From Dehalogenimonas sp. THU2 (GTDB lineage: Bacteria; Chloroflexota; Dehalococcoidia; Dehalococcoidales; Dehalococcoidaceae): a DNA stretch of 64,000 nt. Shown piece after piece: positions 18,049 through 27,373 of this stretch. The translations under genes were made by a program, and so were the position numbers. Numbering within the stretch: position 1 is the stretch's first letter; each line of letters begins with the position of its first letter. The notes under the pieces are model-generated. The model worked only from the letters and a program-made list of their open reading frames with translations, was not told the DNA's origin and did no database searches. Location of the stretch: NCBI RefSeq assembly GCF_039749495.1, contig NZ_JBDLLU010000005.1, forward strand, positions 1 to 64,000. The letters run 5' to 3'.

Positions 18049-18687
18049 ATGATCATCGAACGTCTGATTGTCGGCCCGATACAGGCCAACTGTTATATTG
18101 TCGCTGACGAGGGGAGCAGGGAGGGGCTGGTTATCGATCCCGGTGCCGACGCCGCGACCATTCTCAAGCGCGTCCTGCAACTCGGCTTGAAGATCAAGTA
18201 TATCATCCTCACTCACAGCCATTTCGATCATGTAGCGGCGACCGGAGCGGTCAAAAAGGCGACCGGTGCGAAACTGGCGATCCATGAAGCTGATGCCGGG
18301 AGTCTGAACGACGGCCTGCTGGCCCGTTTGGCGGGCATCGTTACCGAGAAGGCGCCGCCGCCCGACATGCTCCTCAAGGGCTGGGAAAAATTTACCATCG
18401 GGAAGATCGATTTCACCGTGCTTCACGTGCCGGGGCACTCCCCCGGCGGCATCGCCCTTTACGGAGCGGACGTCGTGTTTACAGGCGACAGCTTATTCGA
18501 GGAAAGCATCGGTCGGACCGACCTGCCCGGAGGTGACTATGCCACACTCATCGATAACCTCAACACCCGGCTGATGGCCCTCGATGACGCCATAAAAGTT
18601 TACCCCGGGCACGGCCCCGATACTACTATCGGAACCGAGCGCCGGGGTAACCCTTTTTTGGTTAACCCTCCCAGGAGGGAGTGTTAG
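18049..18687 (+). CDS. MBL-fold metallohydrolase (glyoxalase II-like)
   Basis: The 212 residues have the metallo-beta-lactamase motif THSHFDH (about 57-63), a VPGHSPGG histidine, VFTGDSLF and YPGHGPDTTIG, the usual five metal-binding motifs of YcbL/GloB-like hydrolases. A good AAAGGA precedes ATG 18049. The stop is interlocked with the hppA stop (TTAG, 4-bp convergent overlap). Thioester or persulfide substrates are possible. Confidence 0.88.
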   Translation: MIIERLIVGPIQANCYIVADEGSREGLVIDPGADAATILKRVLQLGLKIKYIILTHSHFDHVAATGAVKKATGAKLAIHEADAGSLNDGLLARLAGIVTEKAPPPDMLLKGWEKFTIGKIDFTVLHVPGHSPGGIALYGADVVFTGDSLFEESIGRTDLPGGDYATLIDNLNTRLMALDDAIKVYPGHGPDTTIGTERRGNPFLVNPPRREC

Positions 18688-20726
18688 AAGATACCTGTCA
18701 TGTTGACGATGACCGGAGCCAGTACCAGCGAAATGATAGATACCAGCTTGATCATGATGTTGAGCGACGGGCCGGAGGTGTCCTTCATGGGATCGCCTAC
18801 GGTGTCGCCGACGACGGTGGCCTTGTGGGCCAGGGAACCTTTACCGCCGAAGGCGCCGGTCTCAACCCATTTCTTGGCGTTGTCCCAGGAGCCGCCCGCA
18901 TTGCTGAAGGCGACAGCCAGGATGAAGCCGGTGACAGTGGCGCCGACCAGGAAGCCTCCCAGGGCAATTTTCCCGAAGAGGAAAGCGACGACGATCGGCA
19001 TCAGGACAGTCATGACGCCGGGGAGTACCATCTGCTTGAGGGATTCGCGGGTGCAGATATCTACGCACTTAGCGTATTCTGCTTTGCCGGTGCCTTCCAT
19101 CAGACCGGGAATCTCTTTGAACTGACGGCGCACTTCGTTAACGATGGAAGCGCCGGTCTTGCCGACCGCGTCCATGGTCATGGCGGAGAAGACCGCGGGC
19201 AGCAGACCGCCCAGGAACAGGCCGACCAGGACCTTCGGATCCAGCAGACTGATCTGCGACGGGGTGATGCCGACGGCGATGGTGTAGGACAGGAGCAGCG
19301 CCAGGGAGGTCAGGCCGGCTGAGCCGATGGCGAAGCCTTTGCCGATGGCGGCAGTGGTGTTGCCCAGGGAATCGAGGGCGTCGGTGCGTTCGCGGATCTC
19401 GTGGGGCATGCCGGACATTTCTACGATGCCGCCGGCGTTATCGGCCACCGGGCCGTAAGCGTCGGTGGCGTCCTGGATGCCCAGGGTGGCCAGCATGCCG
19501 ACGCCGGCCAGGGCTACGCCGTAAACATCGCCGAAGTTGTAGGCGACGATGATGGCGATAACGATGAAGATGACCGGGGGAGCCACACTCATAAGTCCGT
19601 TACCGAAGCCGGAAATGATGTTGGTGGCGGCGCCGGTCTGGGAAGCCTGGGCAACCTTGAGAGTCGGCTTGTAGACATAAGATGTGAAGTAGTTGGTGCT
19701 CTCGCCGATGGCCAGACCGGCAGCGAGACCGGCGGCGATGGCTACAAACAAGCCAAGGTCGGCGCCCAGGAAGCTGACGGCGGCGAACGAGAAGACCACC
19801 GAGAGGATAGCGGCGATATAGGTGCCGCGGCGTAGCGCGTTCAGGAGCGCCGTCATTTGCAGCTTCTCACCCACGCGGACGGAGAAAATACCGATGATGG
19901 AGGCGATGATGCCGCCGGCGGCGACCATCATCGGCAGCCACCAGGCAGTCTGCAGGTCAGGCACCAGGGAGGAGTCGAGATGGGTGGAGAAGACGGCGAT
20001 AGTACCCAGTGTCATGGTGGCGATGATGGAATCGACATAGGATTCGAAGAGGTCGGCACCCATGCCGGCGGTGTCGCCGACGTTGTCGCCGACGAAATCG
20101 GCGATGACCGCGGCGTTGCGCGCATCATCTTCGGGGATGCTCTGTTCCACCTTGCCGACGATGTCGGCGCCGGTGTCCGCACCCTTGGTGTAGATACCAC
20201 CGCCGACGCGGGCGAAGATGGCGACGGATGAGGCACCGAAACCGTAGCCGGGAATGATGGCCAGGAAGCTGGGATCGGTGTTGAAGGCGAAGTACAGGAT
20301 GGATAGGCCGAGCAGGCCGATGCCTACCACGGTCATACCCATGACCGAACCGGCGCGGAAGGAAACCTTCAGGCCGTGATTAAGGCTCACGGCGGCGGCG
20401 GCGGCGGTGCGGGAGTTGGCGCGGATGGCGATGGCCATGCCGATGTAGCCTGCCAGCCCGGAACTGATGGCGCCGAAGACGAAGGCCAGCGCCACTTTCC
20501 AGCCCAGATCGGGCACGACGATGAGGACCAGGGTGACCACGGCGACGAAGATTGCGAGTATCCGGTACTCGCGTCCCAGGAATGCCAGGGCTCCCTCTTT
20601 GATGGCAGCGGCGATCTCCCGGACTTTGGCGTTACCTTCGTCCTGGCTCAAAACGAACTTTGCCAGGAACCCGGCCAGCACCAGTCCCAGGACTGCGCTC
20701 CCGAGGGCAAGAATAATTGGATCCAC
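18684..20726 (-). CDS. hppA: Membrane-bound proton/sodium-translocating pyrophosphatase
   Basis: Couples PPi hydrolysis to ion transport across the membrane. 680 residues and about 16 helices. The catalytic loop DTGADIVGKVEQSIPEDD is present, as are DNVGDTAGMGADLFESY and the C-terminal DTVGDPMKDTSGPSLNI. The position that separates K+-dependent (Ala) from K+-independent (Lys) enzymes reads GNTTAAIGKGF, so it is predicted to be K+-dependent. Whether it pumps Na+ or H+ cannot be decided. GTG start with AAGGAGGG upstream. Confidence 0.95.
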   Translation of the reverse strand: MDPIILALGSAVLGLVLAGFLAKFVLSQDEGNAKVREIAAAIKEGALAFLGREYRILAIFVAVVTLVLIVVPDLGWKVALAFVFGAISSGLAGYIGMAIAIRANSRTAAAAAVSLNHGLKVSFRAGSVMGMTVVGIGLLGLSILYFAFNTDPSFLAIIPGYGFGASSVAIFARVGGGIYTKGADTGADIVGKVEQSIPEDDARNAAVIADFVGDNVGDTAGMGADLFESYVDSIIATMTLGTIAVFSTHLDSSLVPDLQTAWWLPMMVAAGGIIASIIGIFSVRVGEKLQMTALLNALRRGTYIAAILSVVFSFAAVSFLGADLGLFVAIAAGLAAGLAIGESTNYFTSYVYKPTLKVAQASQTGAATNIISGFGNGLMSVAPPVIFIVIAIIVAYNFGDVYGVALAGVGMLATLGIQDATDAYGPVADNAGGIVEMSGMPHEIRERTDALDSLGNTTAAIGKGFAIGSAGLTSLALLLSYTIAVGITPSQISLLDPKVLVGLFLGGLLPAVFSAMTMDAVGKTGASIVNEVRRQFKEIPGLMEGTGKAEYAKCVDICTRESLKQMVLPGVMTVLMPIVVAFLFGKIALGGFLVGATVTGFILAVAFSNAGGSWDNAKKWVETGAFGGKGSLAHKATVVGDTVGDPMKDTSGPSLNIMIKLVSIISLVLAPVIVNMTGIF

Positions 20727-20759
20727 TAGTTGTAATCCCTCCTTCTATTAATTTGCTCT

Positions 20760-21404
20760 CTATTTAAGCCGGTCGTTAAGCGCGCCCAGTTGACCTTCCA
20801 GGCGCTTCTGTTGCAGCGTCAGCGTCAAGTCGCTGCGGGTCTTTTCCAAAATACCGCGCACCATGTCGGTCGTGCGGCGTAAATTGCCGGTAATGGCATC
20901 GGGAAAATCCATGGTGACCAGTATCTCATAAATGGCGTCCATATCGCCGAGGAGTTCTTCAGCCCGTGAGAGATCCCCCTGGCGCAGGCCGTCCAGGATG
21001 TAACGCCGCAGTTCGCCGATGACCTCCCCCATGCCGTTCAGGTAGGCGGCGGAGTCAACTTTCAGGTCTTCGGGGGTTGGTATCGGCTGCCCGGTGATGA
21101 TGGCCAGGGTGATGCGGCCTTCGGCGTATTCTTTCTGGGCATCGCGGAAGAAGCTGGTGTTGGACAGTTCGTCGCAGGCGTCGATGCTGGCCCCGGCCTC
21201 ATCGATCAACGACTTGGCTTTTTCAAGAGAGGTTTCAGCTTCGGCGAACTGCCTGCGGTGGATGGCGCGGATGGAAAGGGAACAATAGCGGATAGCTTCA
21301 CGTGAAAGGGGTAAAGCTTTCTCGCGGGCGGCATCCTTCTCGGTAAAAGAGAGGCGGATGCCGGTGGCAATCGAGTCGAGCCTTTCGTTGAAGCTTTCCG
21401 TCAT
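20760..21404 (-). CDS. Translin-family protein
   Basis: 214 residues, all-helical by composition, resembling archaeal/bacterial translin: an N-terminal helix (ESFNERLDSIATGIRLSF), EKALPLSREAIRYCSLSIRA, then the ILDGLRQGDLSRAEELL segment. Translins are octameric nucleic-acid-binding proteins; the target here is unknown. The start ATG at 21404 overlaps the ThiE-like stop by 4 bp, so translation is coupled. Confidence 0.75.
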   Translation of the reverse strand: MTESFNERLDSIATGIRLSFTEKDAAREKALPLSREAIRYCSLSIRAIHRRQFAEAETSLEKAKSLIDEAGASIDACDELSNTSFFRDAQKEYAEGRITLAIITGQPIPTPEDLKVDSAAYLNGMGEVIGELRRYILDGLRQGDLSRAEELLGDMDAIYEILVTMDFPDAITGNLRRTTDMVRGILEKTRSDLTLTLQQKRLEGQLGALNDRLK

Positions 21405-22291
21405 CTGACACCATTCCTGGCTGGTACGACGATGGGGATGCCGATTTTGCCGGTCAATTCGTCTTTGAGCGTGTCGGAGCACAGCACATAATCGGCACCT
21501 CCGCTCTCGGCGCTGACCGCCTCCTCGACATTCATTGCGGCATAGCCGATGAGTTGGTCGATCGCCAGCAGGCCGCGCACGACCGGAGGAGGCAAAGATC
21601 CCCCGTCGATGGCTACGCCGTCGGCTTTGACGGCAACGGCGATATCGGCAAATTCTCCGATAATGAATAGCGCGCCGGCATTATTACATCGTTTCCTGGT
21701 TTCGGTTGCCAGACCCCAGAGATCGCAGCGCTTCAAAGAGCCGGGATCGAGTTGAACCGATTGGCTGCCTTCAGCAAGAGCCGCCGTGACGTCATCCATG
21801 TTACCGGCGGTCGTGTATCGGCCGGAAAGACGGCTGGTCTTAGCCTGCCGGGAGAGGAGGACAGTCAGTTCTTTTTCGATATCGTATACTGCGTAGCGGA
21901 TAGTCTCGAACACGGCTCCGTCGATGGTTATCTCCGGCAACCGAGCCATTTCTTCCAGTACCCTCAGGGACTGCTCCACGCGGCGGGCGTTGGCCGTCAC
22001 GGTTTCGCCGATGTCGCCGGCCGATCTTTTAACGGCTTCAGACTCCCGGCCGACATCGCCGGCGCTGTCCCGGGCTGAAAGTAATTCGGCAGTCGAAAAA
22101 TGACAGTTTTCCAACAGGCGATGTCGCAAGGATTTAAGGCGTTTGGAGATGAGGGAAGAGTCAAGATAAAAACGGGACACGTCCTCTAGAACGCGCAAGC
22201 CCTCAGCCGTGCGGTCCAGGTTGGCGTCAATGATCCGCAGTGTTTGACCTTGGAGGTGAGTCAAATAATCCCCGATTGGGCGTTCATTCAA
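21401..22291 (-). CDS. ThiE-like protein with N-terminal ThiE-associated domain, degenerate
   Basis: 296 residues. The N-terminal half (RIIDANLDRTAEGLRVLEDV, near residues 18-37) is the domain found ahead of ThiE in cyanobacterial and Thermotoga thiamine-phosphate synthases. The C-terminal half has the ThiE barrel order but lacks the usual residues: LREK reads LDPG, NDR reads GEF, and HLGQ reads AIDG. It may be inactive or of altered function. An independent ThiE was not seen in the window. Confidence 0.65.
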   Translation of the reverse strand: MNERPIGDYLTHLQGQTLRIIDANLDRTAEGLRVLEDVSRFYLDSSLISKRLKSLRHRLLENCHFSTAELLSARDSAGDVGRESEAVKRSAGDIGETVTANARRVEQSLRVLEEMARLPEITIDGAVFETIRYAVYDIEKELTVLLSRQAKTSRLSGRYTTAGNMDDVTAALAEGSQSVQLDPGSLKRCDLWGLATETRKRCNNAGALFIIGEFADIAVAVKADGVAIDGGSLPPPVVRGLLAIDQLIGYAAMNVEEAVSAESGGADYVLCSDTLKDELTGKIGIPIVVPARNGVR

Positions 22292-22543
22292 GATAATTTA
22301 AAAGCGCCTGATTGTAGCATAAGAGCCGCGTAATCGTAAAGGGACGCCGGTACGGGTACCCCCGCTGTCCCAACTCCTTGGCATCCTACGCTCACCCGTT
22401 GTCACCCTATAGCAGCCGTCCGGCACCCATTCGTGTCTCTCCCTTTCCTAAAGGCCTGTCCTTGAGCGAAGTCGAAGGAGAGATTATGAGGGATTTCGTC
22501 ACGCCGTGCCGTCTGCGGCAGGATATGAAGAGGGAATTGTTTT

Positions 22544-22986
22544 ATTGTTTTTTTCGCAATGCATTTTTTTAGAAACAATCCCTATTTTTCACGATTGACA
22601 TCAGGCGGTCCAAACGTGGGATTGTTTTGTTGTTTCAAGCTGAATCAAATAAAACAAATCCCCCGGTCAAAGCTGCCAACGGCCGCCGGGTGGTATTTTT
22701 TCGGGGTTGTTTGAAATTCAATATCCCTAATTCAGTTTTAAAAGAGCCAGGATGCTAACCAGACAACGGTCAACGCTTCAGCGGGGAACCAGGCTGCCTG
22801 CTTCGTATGCCTTGCGAAAACGAAGGAAACGAATCCATTTTTTCACTTTCAGCCTTGCCCGGAACTGCTGCGGAGCGAGGCGAACAGGCATAGGGTAGAC
22901 TGGTGTCTGACCGGGAGAACGTATGATACCATATCGTCACTCGTAGGTTGTCAATGGGATATTGGCGGGTTTTGGAAATATATATT
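22544..22986. repeat. Long dispersed intergenic element, copy B
   Basis: The 850-bp gap between the ThiE-like gene and yraN has no convincing gene. A 5' block (22544-22625) and a 3' block (22913-22986) match 50457-50537 and 50705-50782 of the iorA-mobA gap. Shared pieces include ATTGTTTTTTTCGC, GGCGGTCCAAACGTG, ATGATACCA and TTGTCAAT...GGCGGGTT. The middle part differs. A segment near 22458-22484 (CTTGAGCGAAGTCGAAGGAG) resembles another common dispersed repeat. Confidence 0.75.
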
Positions 22987-23140
22987 CCGAAAAATCGATG
23001 GAGTCACCCGTCAGACAAGGTTAAACCGGAAACGGGCGCGCTAGTCCAAAATGGGTTCCTGATAATATATCAGGTCGAACCCGCCCCCGCGTGCATCTCA
23101 TCCGAAGTCGTGACCCGGATGTTCGAGGCCGCAAAATCAT

Positions 23141-23503
23141 TCAATCGTCGCGGGTGATGGCGTAGGGGATGTGGTCCAGGTGATGTCCGGTGGCATGGAA
23201 CTCGACGCCGATAAAATCTATGCGCCAGTCTGCCGGCGATTTGGGGTTAGCGCAAAGGTATTGCTCCGCGGCTCGGATAAGCTTATGGCGCTTGCGCCGG
23301 GTGACCGATTCGGCCGGAGAGCCGTAATCAGCGGATGATTTGGCCCGTACTTCGATGAAAACCAGTTCGTTATATTTTTGCGCGATGATATCGATCTCGG
23401 CAACTTTGCACCGCCAGTTGGTCGCAATGATGGAGAATCCGGCGTCTTCGAGATATTTCCGGGCGATCAGTTCGCCGCACCGTCCGGTCGATATCCGGCT
23501 CAA
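23141..23503 (-). CDS. YraN/UPF0102 family endonuclease-like protein
   Basis: 120 residues of the YraN family, which has a restriction-endonuclease-like fold. Seen: GRCGELIARKYLEDAGFSIIATN, then CKVAEIDIIAQ, FIEVRAKSSADYG (the E-x-K-like catalytic motif EVRAK, usually EVK) and WRIDFIGVEF. The function is not established in most bacteria. The start overlaps the end of rnhB by 4 bp, the usual arrangement. Confidence 0.88.
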   Translation of the reverse strand: MSRISTGRCGELIARKYLEDAGFSIIATNWRCKVAEIDIIAQKYNELVFIEVRAKSSADYGSPAESVTRRKRHKLIRAAEQYLCANPKSPADWRIDFIGVEFHATGHHLDHIPYAITRDD

Positions 23504-24138
23504 AGGAGGGTTCTCAGATTGAAGACCGGCGCGAAGGTGCGGCGGTGGATGCAGCAGGGACCGTGTACGTTCAGACGTTCGAGGTGTTCGGCGGTGCCGT
23601 AGCCTTTATGCCCGGCCAGGTGATAGTCACTGAATCGTTCGCCCAACCGGCGCATCAACCGGTCGCGGGTGACCTTGGCGATGATCGAGGCGCAGGCGAT
23701 GGAGACGCAGAGGGCATCGCCGTCGATGATGCCTTTCTGAGGTAACGGTATTTCCGGGAGACGCAGGAAGTCGATTATCAGCGCCTGCGGTCCCGGCGTC
23801 AGTTCGGCGACGGCCAGTCTCATGGCCAGCCTGGTGGCGGGTACGATGCCGTTTTTATCGATATAAGCATGGGAGACCACGCCGGCGCCGTAGCTGAGCG
23901 CGTCCATGGTTATTGCCTTATATAACTCCTCCCGGGCCTCGAGAGGCAAGAGTTTGCTATCGCGGATATCCTTGAGCCAACCGCTTTTCCGCTGCCTGCC
24001 CAGGATGACGGCTCCGGCCACGACCGGCCCGGCGAGCGCGCCGCGTCCGGCTTCATCCACACCCGCCACAAGTTCCAGCCCCTGCCGGATAAATTCGGAT
24101 TCTTCACGAAAATGAGGGAAACGGTTTGTCGCAGACAT
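23500..24138 (-). CDS. rnhB: Ribonuclease HII
   Basis: Degrades RNA in RNA-DNA hybrids and excises misincorporated ribonucleotides. The 212 residues show GVDEAGRGALAGPVVAGAVIL (catalytic Asp-Glu) and the later catalytic Asp region LIIDF, with AKVTRDRLM and DYHLAGHKGYGTAEH. ATG 24138 is preceded by a minus-strand TATAAT (24148-24153) 9 nt away without a Shine-Dalgarno, so the mRNA could be leaderless. A TTG one codon earlier is also possible. Confidence 0.95.
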   Translation of the reverse strand: MSATNRFPHFREESEFIRQGLELVAGVDEAGRGALAGPVVAGAVILGRQRKSGWLKDIRDSKLLPLEAREELYKAITMDALSYGAGVVSHAYIDKNGIVPATRLAMRLAVAELTPGPQALIIDFLRLPEIPLPQKGIIDGDALCVSIACASIIAKVTRDRLMRRLGERFSDYHLAGHKGYGTAEHLERLNVHGPCCIHRRTFAPVFNLRTLL

Positions 24139-24215
24139 CAATCCGGTATTATACCAGCATGACTGGAATATCGCATGACCGATCTGTCCCGATATGCCGG
24201 GGCGGCCTAGCGGCG

Positions 24216-24854
24216 TTACCGGTTTGGAGCACTGTAGCGGGCATCGAGCAGGGACTTGACCTTCTCCCAGATGATGTCCGCGATCCTGTCTTTCGTCTGC
24301 GACGCGTCCACTACCAGCCAGCGCGACGGCTCTTCACCGGCCAGCGCCAGATAACCGTCATGCACTTTCCGGTGAAAGCCCAGGCCTTCCCGCTCGATGC
24401 GGTCGGCGGTCTGCATATGTTTGCGCGCCTGCCCTTTTTCCACCGGCATGTCCAAAAGCAAGGTCAAGTCAGGCATCAGTCCCTGGGAGGCGATGCTGTT
24501 GATGGCCCTCACGGTGGATAGAGATAAGCCGCGCCCGAGACCCTGGTAAACGATGGTGGAATCGACGTAACGGTCGCAAACAATGATCTTTCCGGCGGCG
24601 AGCGCCGGCTTGACGATCCGGCTGACCAGTTCCGCCCGGGAAGCATTGAAGAGCATGAGTTCAGCCAGGGGACAGATGGCGTCCTGATCGCTCCATTTTA
24701 ATATACGGGATATTTCCGTGCCCAGCGGGGTGCCTCCCGGCTCCTGGGTACGTACCACCTCATATCCGGCCGCCTTCAGCCGCTCATGAAGGAGACCGGC
24801 CTGGGTGCTCTTACCGAACCCCTCACATCCCTCGAAGGTGATGAATAAAGACAT
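24216..24854 (-). CDS. tmk: Thymidylate kinase
   Basis: Phosphorylates dTMP to dTDP. 212 residues: P-loop FEGCEGFGKSTQ, the EPGGTPLGTEI dTMP-binding region, the DR(Y) motif CDRYVDSTIVYQG and a LID-like basic region. The start ATG 24854 is preferred over GTG 24860 because AGGAG lies five bases upstream. It is directly after the R3H ATPase (stop at 24857). Confidence 0.95.
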   Translation of the reverse strand: MSLFITFEGCEGFGKSTQAGLLHERLKAAGYEVVRTQEPGGTPLGTEISRILKWSDQDAICPLAELMLFNASRAELVSRIVKPALAAGKIIVCDRYVDSTIVYQGLGRGLSLSTVRAINSIASQGLMPDLTLLLDMPVEKGQARKHMQTADRIEREGLGFHRKVHDGYLALAGEEPSRWLVVDASQTKDRIADIIWEKVKSLLDARYSAPNR

Positions 24855-24856
24855 CG

Positions 24857-26395
24857 TCACTCCTTGAAGATATTGACCCGGCGGCGCGGTTCTGCGCCCA
24901 GGCTGTCGGACCGTAATTGATTGCGTTCGGCCACCAGGTGTTGCAGGCGGCGGATATAGGCGCCCTGGGGACTGAGTTCCACCCGCCCCTCAGCGCCGCT
25001 CCTCACCCTGCTGACGGCTTCCTCGGCTTCAGTAAGCGCCCAGTTGAGCCCCCCGGAATTTCCGGTCTGCTCCGGTTCGTGGCGGCTCAGCATGCCGAGG
25101 AACTGGCGGAATTGGGCGGGGGTGTGGCTTTTAAGGACATAGACCGGAAGTTCCCGGGCTTCGGCATCCCGGATACGCTGCGGCCGGCGTCGAAAGTAGT
25201 TACCGGAAGTCACCAGCATGCCGGCATCGGTCAGCCGCTCGGTGATGTTCAGCTTGATATGCATCTCTTCGGCGATCTCTTCGAGGCGGGTCCGATTGAT
25301 GCCGAAGAGATACAGGCGCGGTGTCTCGACGGGTGCAGGGGCGGCGGGAATGTGTGTCTTTTTTAAGCGGCCTTCTCCTCGGGATTCTTCCGCCTCGACA
25401 CGGGTGATTTTGACCTCACCGGCCTCATCCACGGAGCGGACCTCGGTCTCCGGCGGATGGCCGCGGAGAATGGCGTCCACGGCCTCAGCGGCGTTTGTAT
25501 GGACGGCTACCCGGTCCCGTTCCTGAATCTCTACGATGATATCGAAGGTCGGGGGCGCCTTGCGTTCCAGGACGGTTTTCTGAGTGCCGCGGCGCCGCGC
25601 CTCTTCGTCGCCCAGGGTGACGGCCTGGATGCCGCCTATAAGGTCGGAAAGAGTCGGGTTCTGCATCAGGTTATCCAATGTATTGCCGTGAGCGGTGCCG
25701 ACCAGTTGCACGCCGCGCTCGGCGATGGTACGCGCGGCCTGGGCCTCCAGTTCTGTGCCGATCTCGTCGATGACGATCACTTCCGGCATATGGTTTTCCA
25801 CGGCTTCGATCATCACCGCGTGCTGAGCATCGGGCATCGCCACCTGCATGCGGCGGGCGCGGCCGATGGCGGGGTGGGGAATGTCGCCATCGCCGGCGAT
25901 CTCGTTTGAAGTATCGACGATGACCACCCGTTTTTTCAGGTCATCCGCCAGCACCCGGGCCACCTCACGCAGCATGGTGGTCTTACCAACGCCGGGTCTT
26001 CCCAGGAGTAACACGCTGCTTCCAGTCTGGATCAAATCCTCGATGATCTTAATCGTGCCCAGCACCGCCCGCCCTATGCGCAGGGTGAGGCCGATGATCT
26101 TGCCTTTGCGGTTGCGGATAGCGGAGATGCGGTGAAGGGTGCGTTCGATGCCGGCCCGGTTGTCACCGCCGAATACGCTGATACGGGTGATCACATAATC
26201 AAGATCGGCTTCGGTGACCTCTTCAGGGCGTAATACGATCTCACGCTGCGGAAAACGGGCTTCCGGCACCCGTCCCAGGTCCATGATAACCTCAAGCAAT
26301 TGGCTCAGATCGGGCTGCTCGTTGAGCGGACGCCGGATCTCCAAGGGCAGGATGTCGAGAAGGGTGCCCAGATCATCGGTGATCAAATTGGCCAA
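24857..26395 (-). CDS. R3H-domain AAA-type ATPase (Ycf45/SpoIIIAA-like)
   Basis: 512 residues. An N-terminal region is followed by an ATPase core with Walker [13 protein letters not shown], a [14 protein letters not shown] segment and Walker [10 protein letters not shown]. The C-terminus resembles an R3H single-strand nucleic-acid-binding domain ([16 protein letters not shown]). Related to plastid Ycf45 and sporulation SpoIIIAA. The start is TTG 26395 with GGAGG upstream. Sits between rsmG and tmk. A role in nucleic acid handling is likely; the exact function is not known. Confidence 0.85.
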   Translation of the reverse strand: MANLITDDLGTLLDILPLEIRRPLNEQPDLSQLLEVIMDLGRVPEARFPQREIVLRPEEVTEADLDYVITRISVFGGDNRAGIERTLHRISAIRNRKGKIIGLTLRIGRAVLGTIKIIEDLIQTGSSVLLLGRPGVGKTTMLREVARVLADDLKKRVVIVDTSNEIAGDGDIPHPAIGRARRMQVAMPDAQHAVMIEAVENHMPEVIVIDEIGTELEAQAARTIAERGVQLVGTAHGNTLDNLMQNPTLSDLIGGIQAVTLGDEEARRRGTQKTVLERKAPPTFDIIVEIQERDRVAVHTNAAEAVDAILRGHPPETEVRSVDEAGEVKITRVEAEESRGEGRLKKTHIPAAPAPVETPRLYLFGINRTRLEEIAEEMHIKLNITERLTDAGMLVTSGNYFRRRPQRIRDAEARELPVYVLKSHTPAQFRQFLGMLSRHEPEQTGNSGGLNWALTEAEEAVSRVRSGAEGRVELSPQGAYIRRLQHLVAERNQLRSDSLGAEPRRRVNIFKE

Positions 26396-26464
26396 GTCAC
26401 TGCCTCCGGAAAAATGTTTGATACCGGTATCATTCTACTATCCGGTTACTCGATGGGCAAACCG

Positions 26465-27187
26465 TTAGCGCAATGGTCTTTTAGAAGGTAATCCGTTGCG
26501 CCGCGGATAACTTTCAGGAGTAGGGGAGATTTTCTCGATCACGATCAGCCGGCGATCATCTGACAACCCGTCGATCTCGATGGCCCGCACGTCCCGAAGA
26601 CATCCGCCGAGCAGGGCGATACCTTTACGGGCTGATTCGACTTCATCTTCTATCGAGCCCTTTTTCATGGCGATGAACCAGCCGCCGACACGGCAGAACG
26701 GTAAAGTAAGTTCACATAAAGTATCCAATGAGGCGACGGCGCGGGAAACGGCGATATCGTAGCTTTCCCGGTGTTCCGGCTGCCGTGCCGCTTCTTCAGC
26801 TCGCAAATTGACCACGGAGACACCGTCCAGCCCCAATATACCGGCCATATGACTCAAAAACACCGCCTTTTTCCCGATAGCTTCGAGAAGAGTCAATTCG
26901 ATACCCGGGAAAGCGATCTTGAGCGGCAGGCCGGGAAAACCGGCGCCGCTGCCGACATCGATGACCCGGTGGTTGTCGAACCCGATGCCGGCGACGGCGA
27001 GTGACAACGAATCCAGGAAGTGGGTCACCTGTACCCCATCGTAATCGGTGACGGCGGTGAGGTTGAAGCGCGCATTCCAGTCAATCAATTCCCGGTAGTA
27101 TGTTTCGAAAAGGTCGTATCGACTTTCGTCCAAAGACAGTCCGAGGCCGGTGGCGCCCCGGCGCAGTAATGGTAAATTTTCGAACAT
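26465..27187 (-). CDS. rsmG: 16S rRNA (guanine527-N7)-methyltransferase
   Basis: 240 residues of the GidB/RsmG family: YYRELIDWNARFNLTAV at the N-terminus, the THFLDSLSL segment, then the SAM motif VIDVGSGAGFPGLPLKIA and LLEAIGKKAVFL. ATG 27187 is chosen because a longer upstream frame runs across the riboswitch in antisense. A minus-strand TATAAT (27194-27199) is only 6 nt before the ATG, so a leaderless mRNA is likely. The promoter region overlaps the divergent thiC promoter. Confidence 0.94.
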   Translation of the reverse strand: MFENLPLLRRGATGLGLSLDESRYDLFETYYRELIDWNARFNLTAVTDYDGVQVTHFLDSLSLAVAGIGFDNHRVIDVGSGAGFPGLPLKIAFPGIELTLLEAIGKKAVFLSHMAGILGLDGVSVVNLRAEEAARQPEHRESYDIAVSRAVASLDTLCELTLPFCRVGGWFIAMKKGSIEDEVESARKGIALLGGCLRDVRAIEIDGLSDDRRLIVIEKISPTPESYPRRNGLPSKRPLR

Positions 27188-27204
27188 GCGACGATTATAG
27201 CATT

Positions 27205-27234
27205 TTGTTCCGCTACGGCGGGTTGTGTTATGCT
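27205..27234 (+). promoter_or_regulatory. thiC promoter
   Basis: TTGTTC (27205-27210), an 18-bp spacer and TATGCT (27229-27234), placed so that transcription starts just before the riboswitch. It shares space with the divergent rsmG promoter. Confidence 0.5.
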
Positions 27235-27240
27235 TAGGTA

Positions 27241-27373
27241 CCAGACCGCTAGGGGTGCGCACCCGCTGAGAGTCCCCGGAATCCGGGACAACCCTGGCAC
27301 CTGAACTCGGTAATGCGAGCGTAGGAAAAGCGGAGGTGCCTGCCAGGGTCTGGAATAATGCCCTGGTTTTTTT
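27241..27373 (+). promoter_or_regulatory. TPP riboswitch with terminator
   Basis: The THI-element core is intact: GGGGTGC (27252-27258), GCTGAGA (27265-27271) and ACCTGAACTCGGTAATGCGA then GCGTAGG (27299-27325). P1 can form from CCGCT (27246-27250) and AGCGG (27329-27333). A terminator CCAGGG/CCCTGG (27343-27348/27361-27366) with seven T residues ends right at the thiC ATG. CCAGACC (27241-27247) can instead pair with GGTCTGG (27347-27353), which would block both P1 and the terminator. TPP should therefore switch thiC off. Confidence 0.95.

Noticed and set aside
17890-18438. N-terminal extension of the DUF1648 gene
   Set aside because: It lies antisense to the MBL hydrolase gene, and GTG 17889 has a good Shine-Dalgarno.
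18681-20729. Several long plus-strand frames opposite hppA
   Set aside because: hppA is unmistakable; the opposite frames are Gly/Asp/His-rich shadows without start signals.
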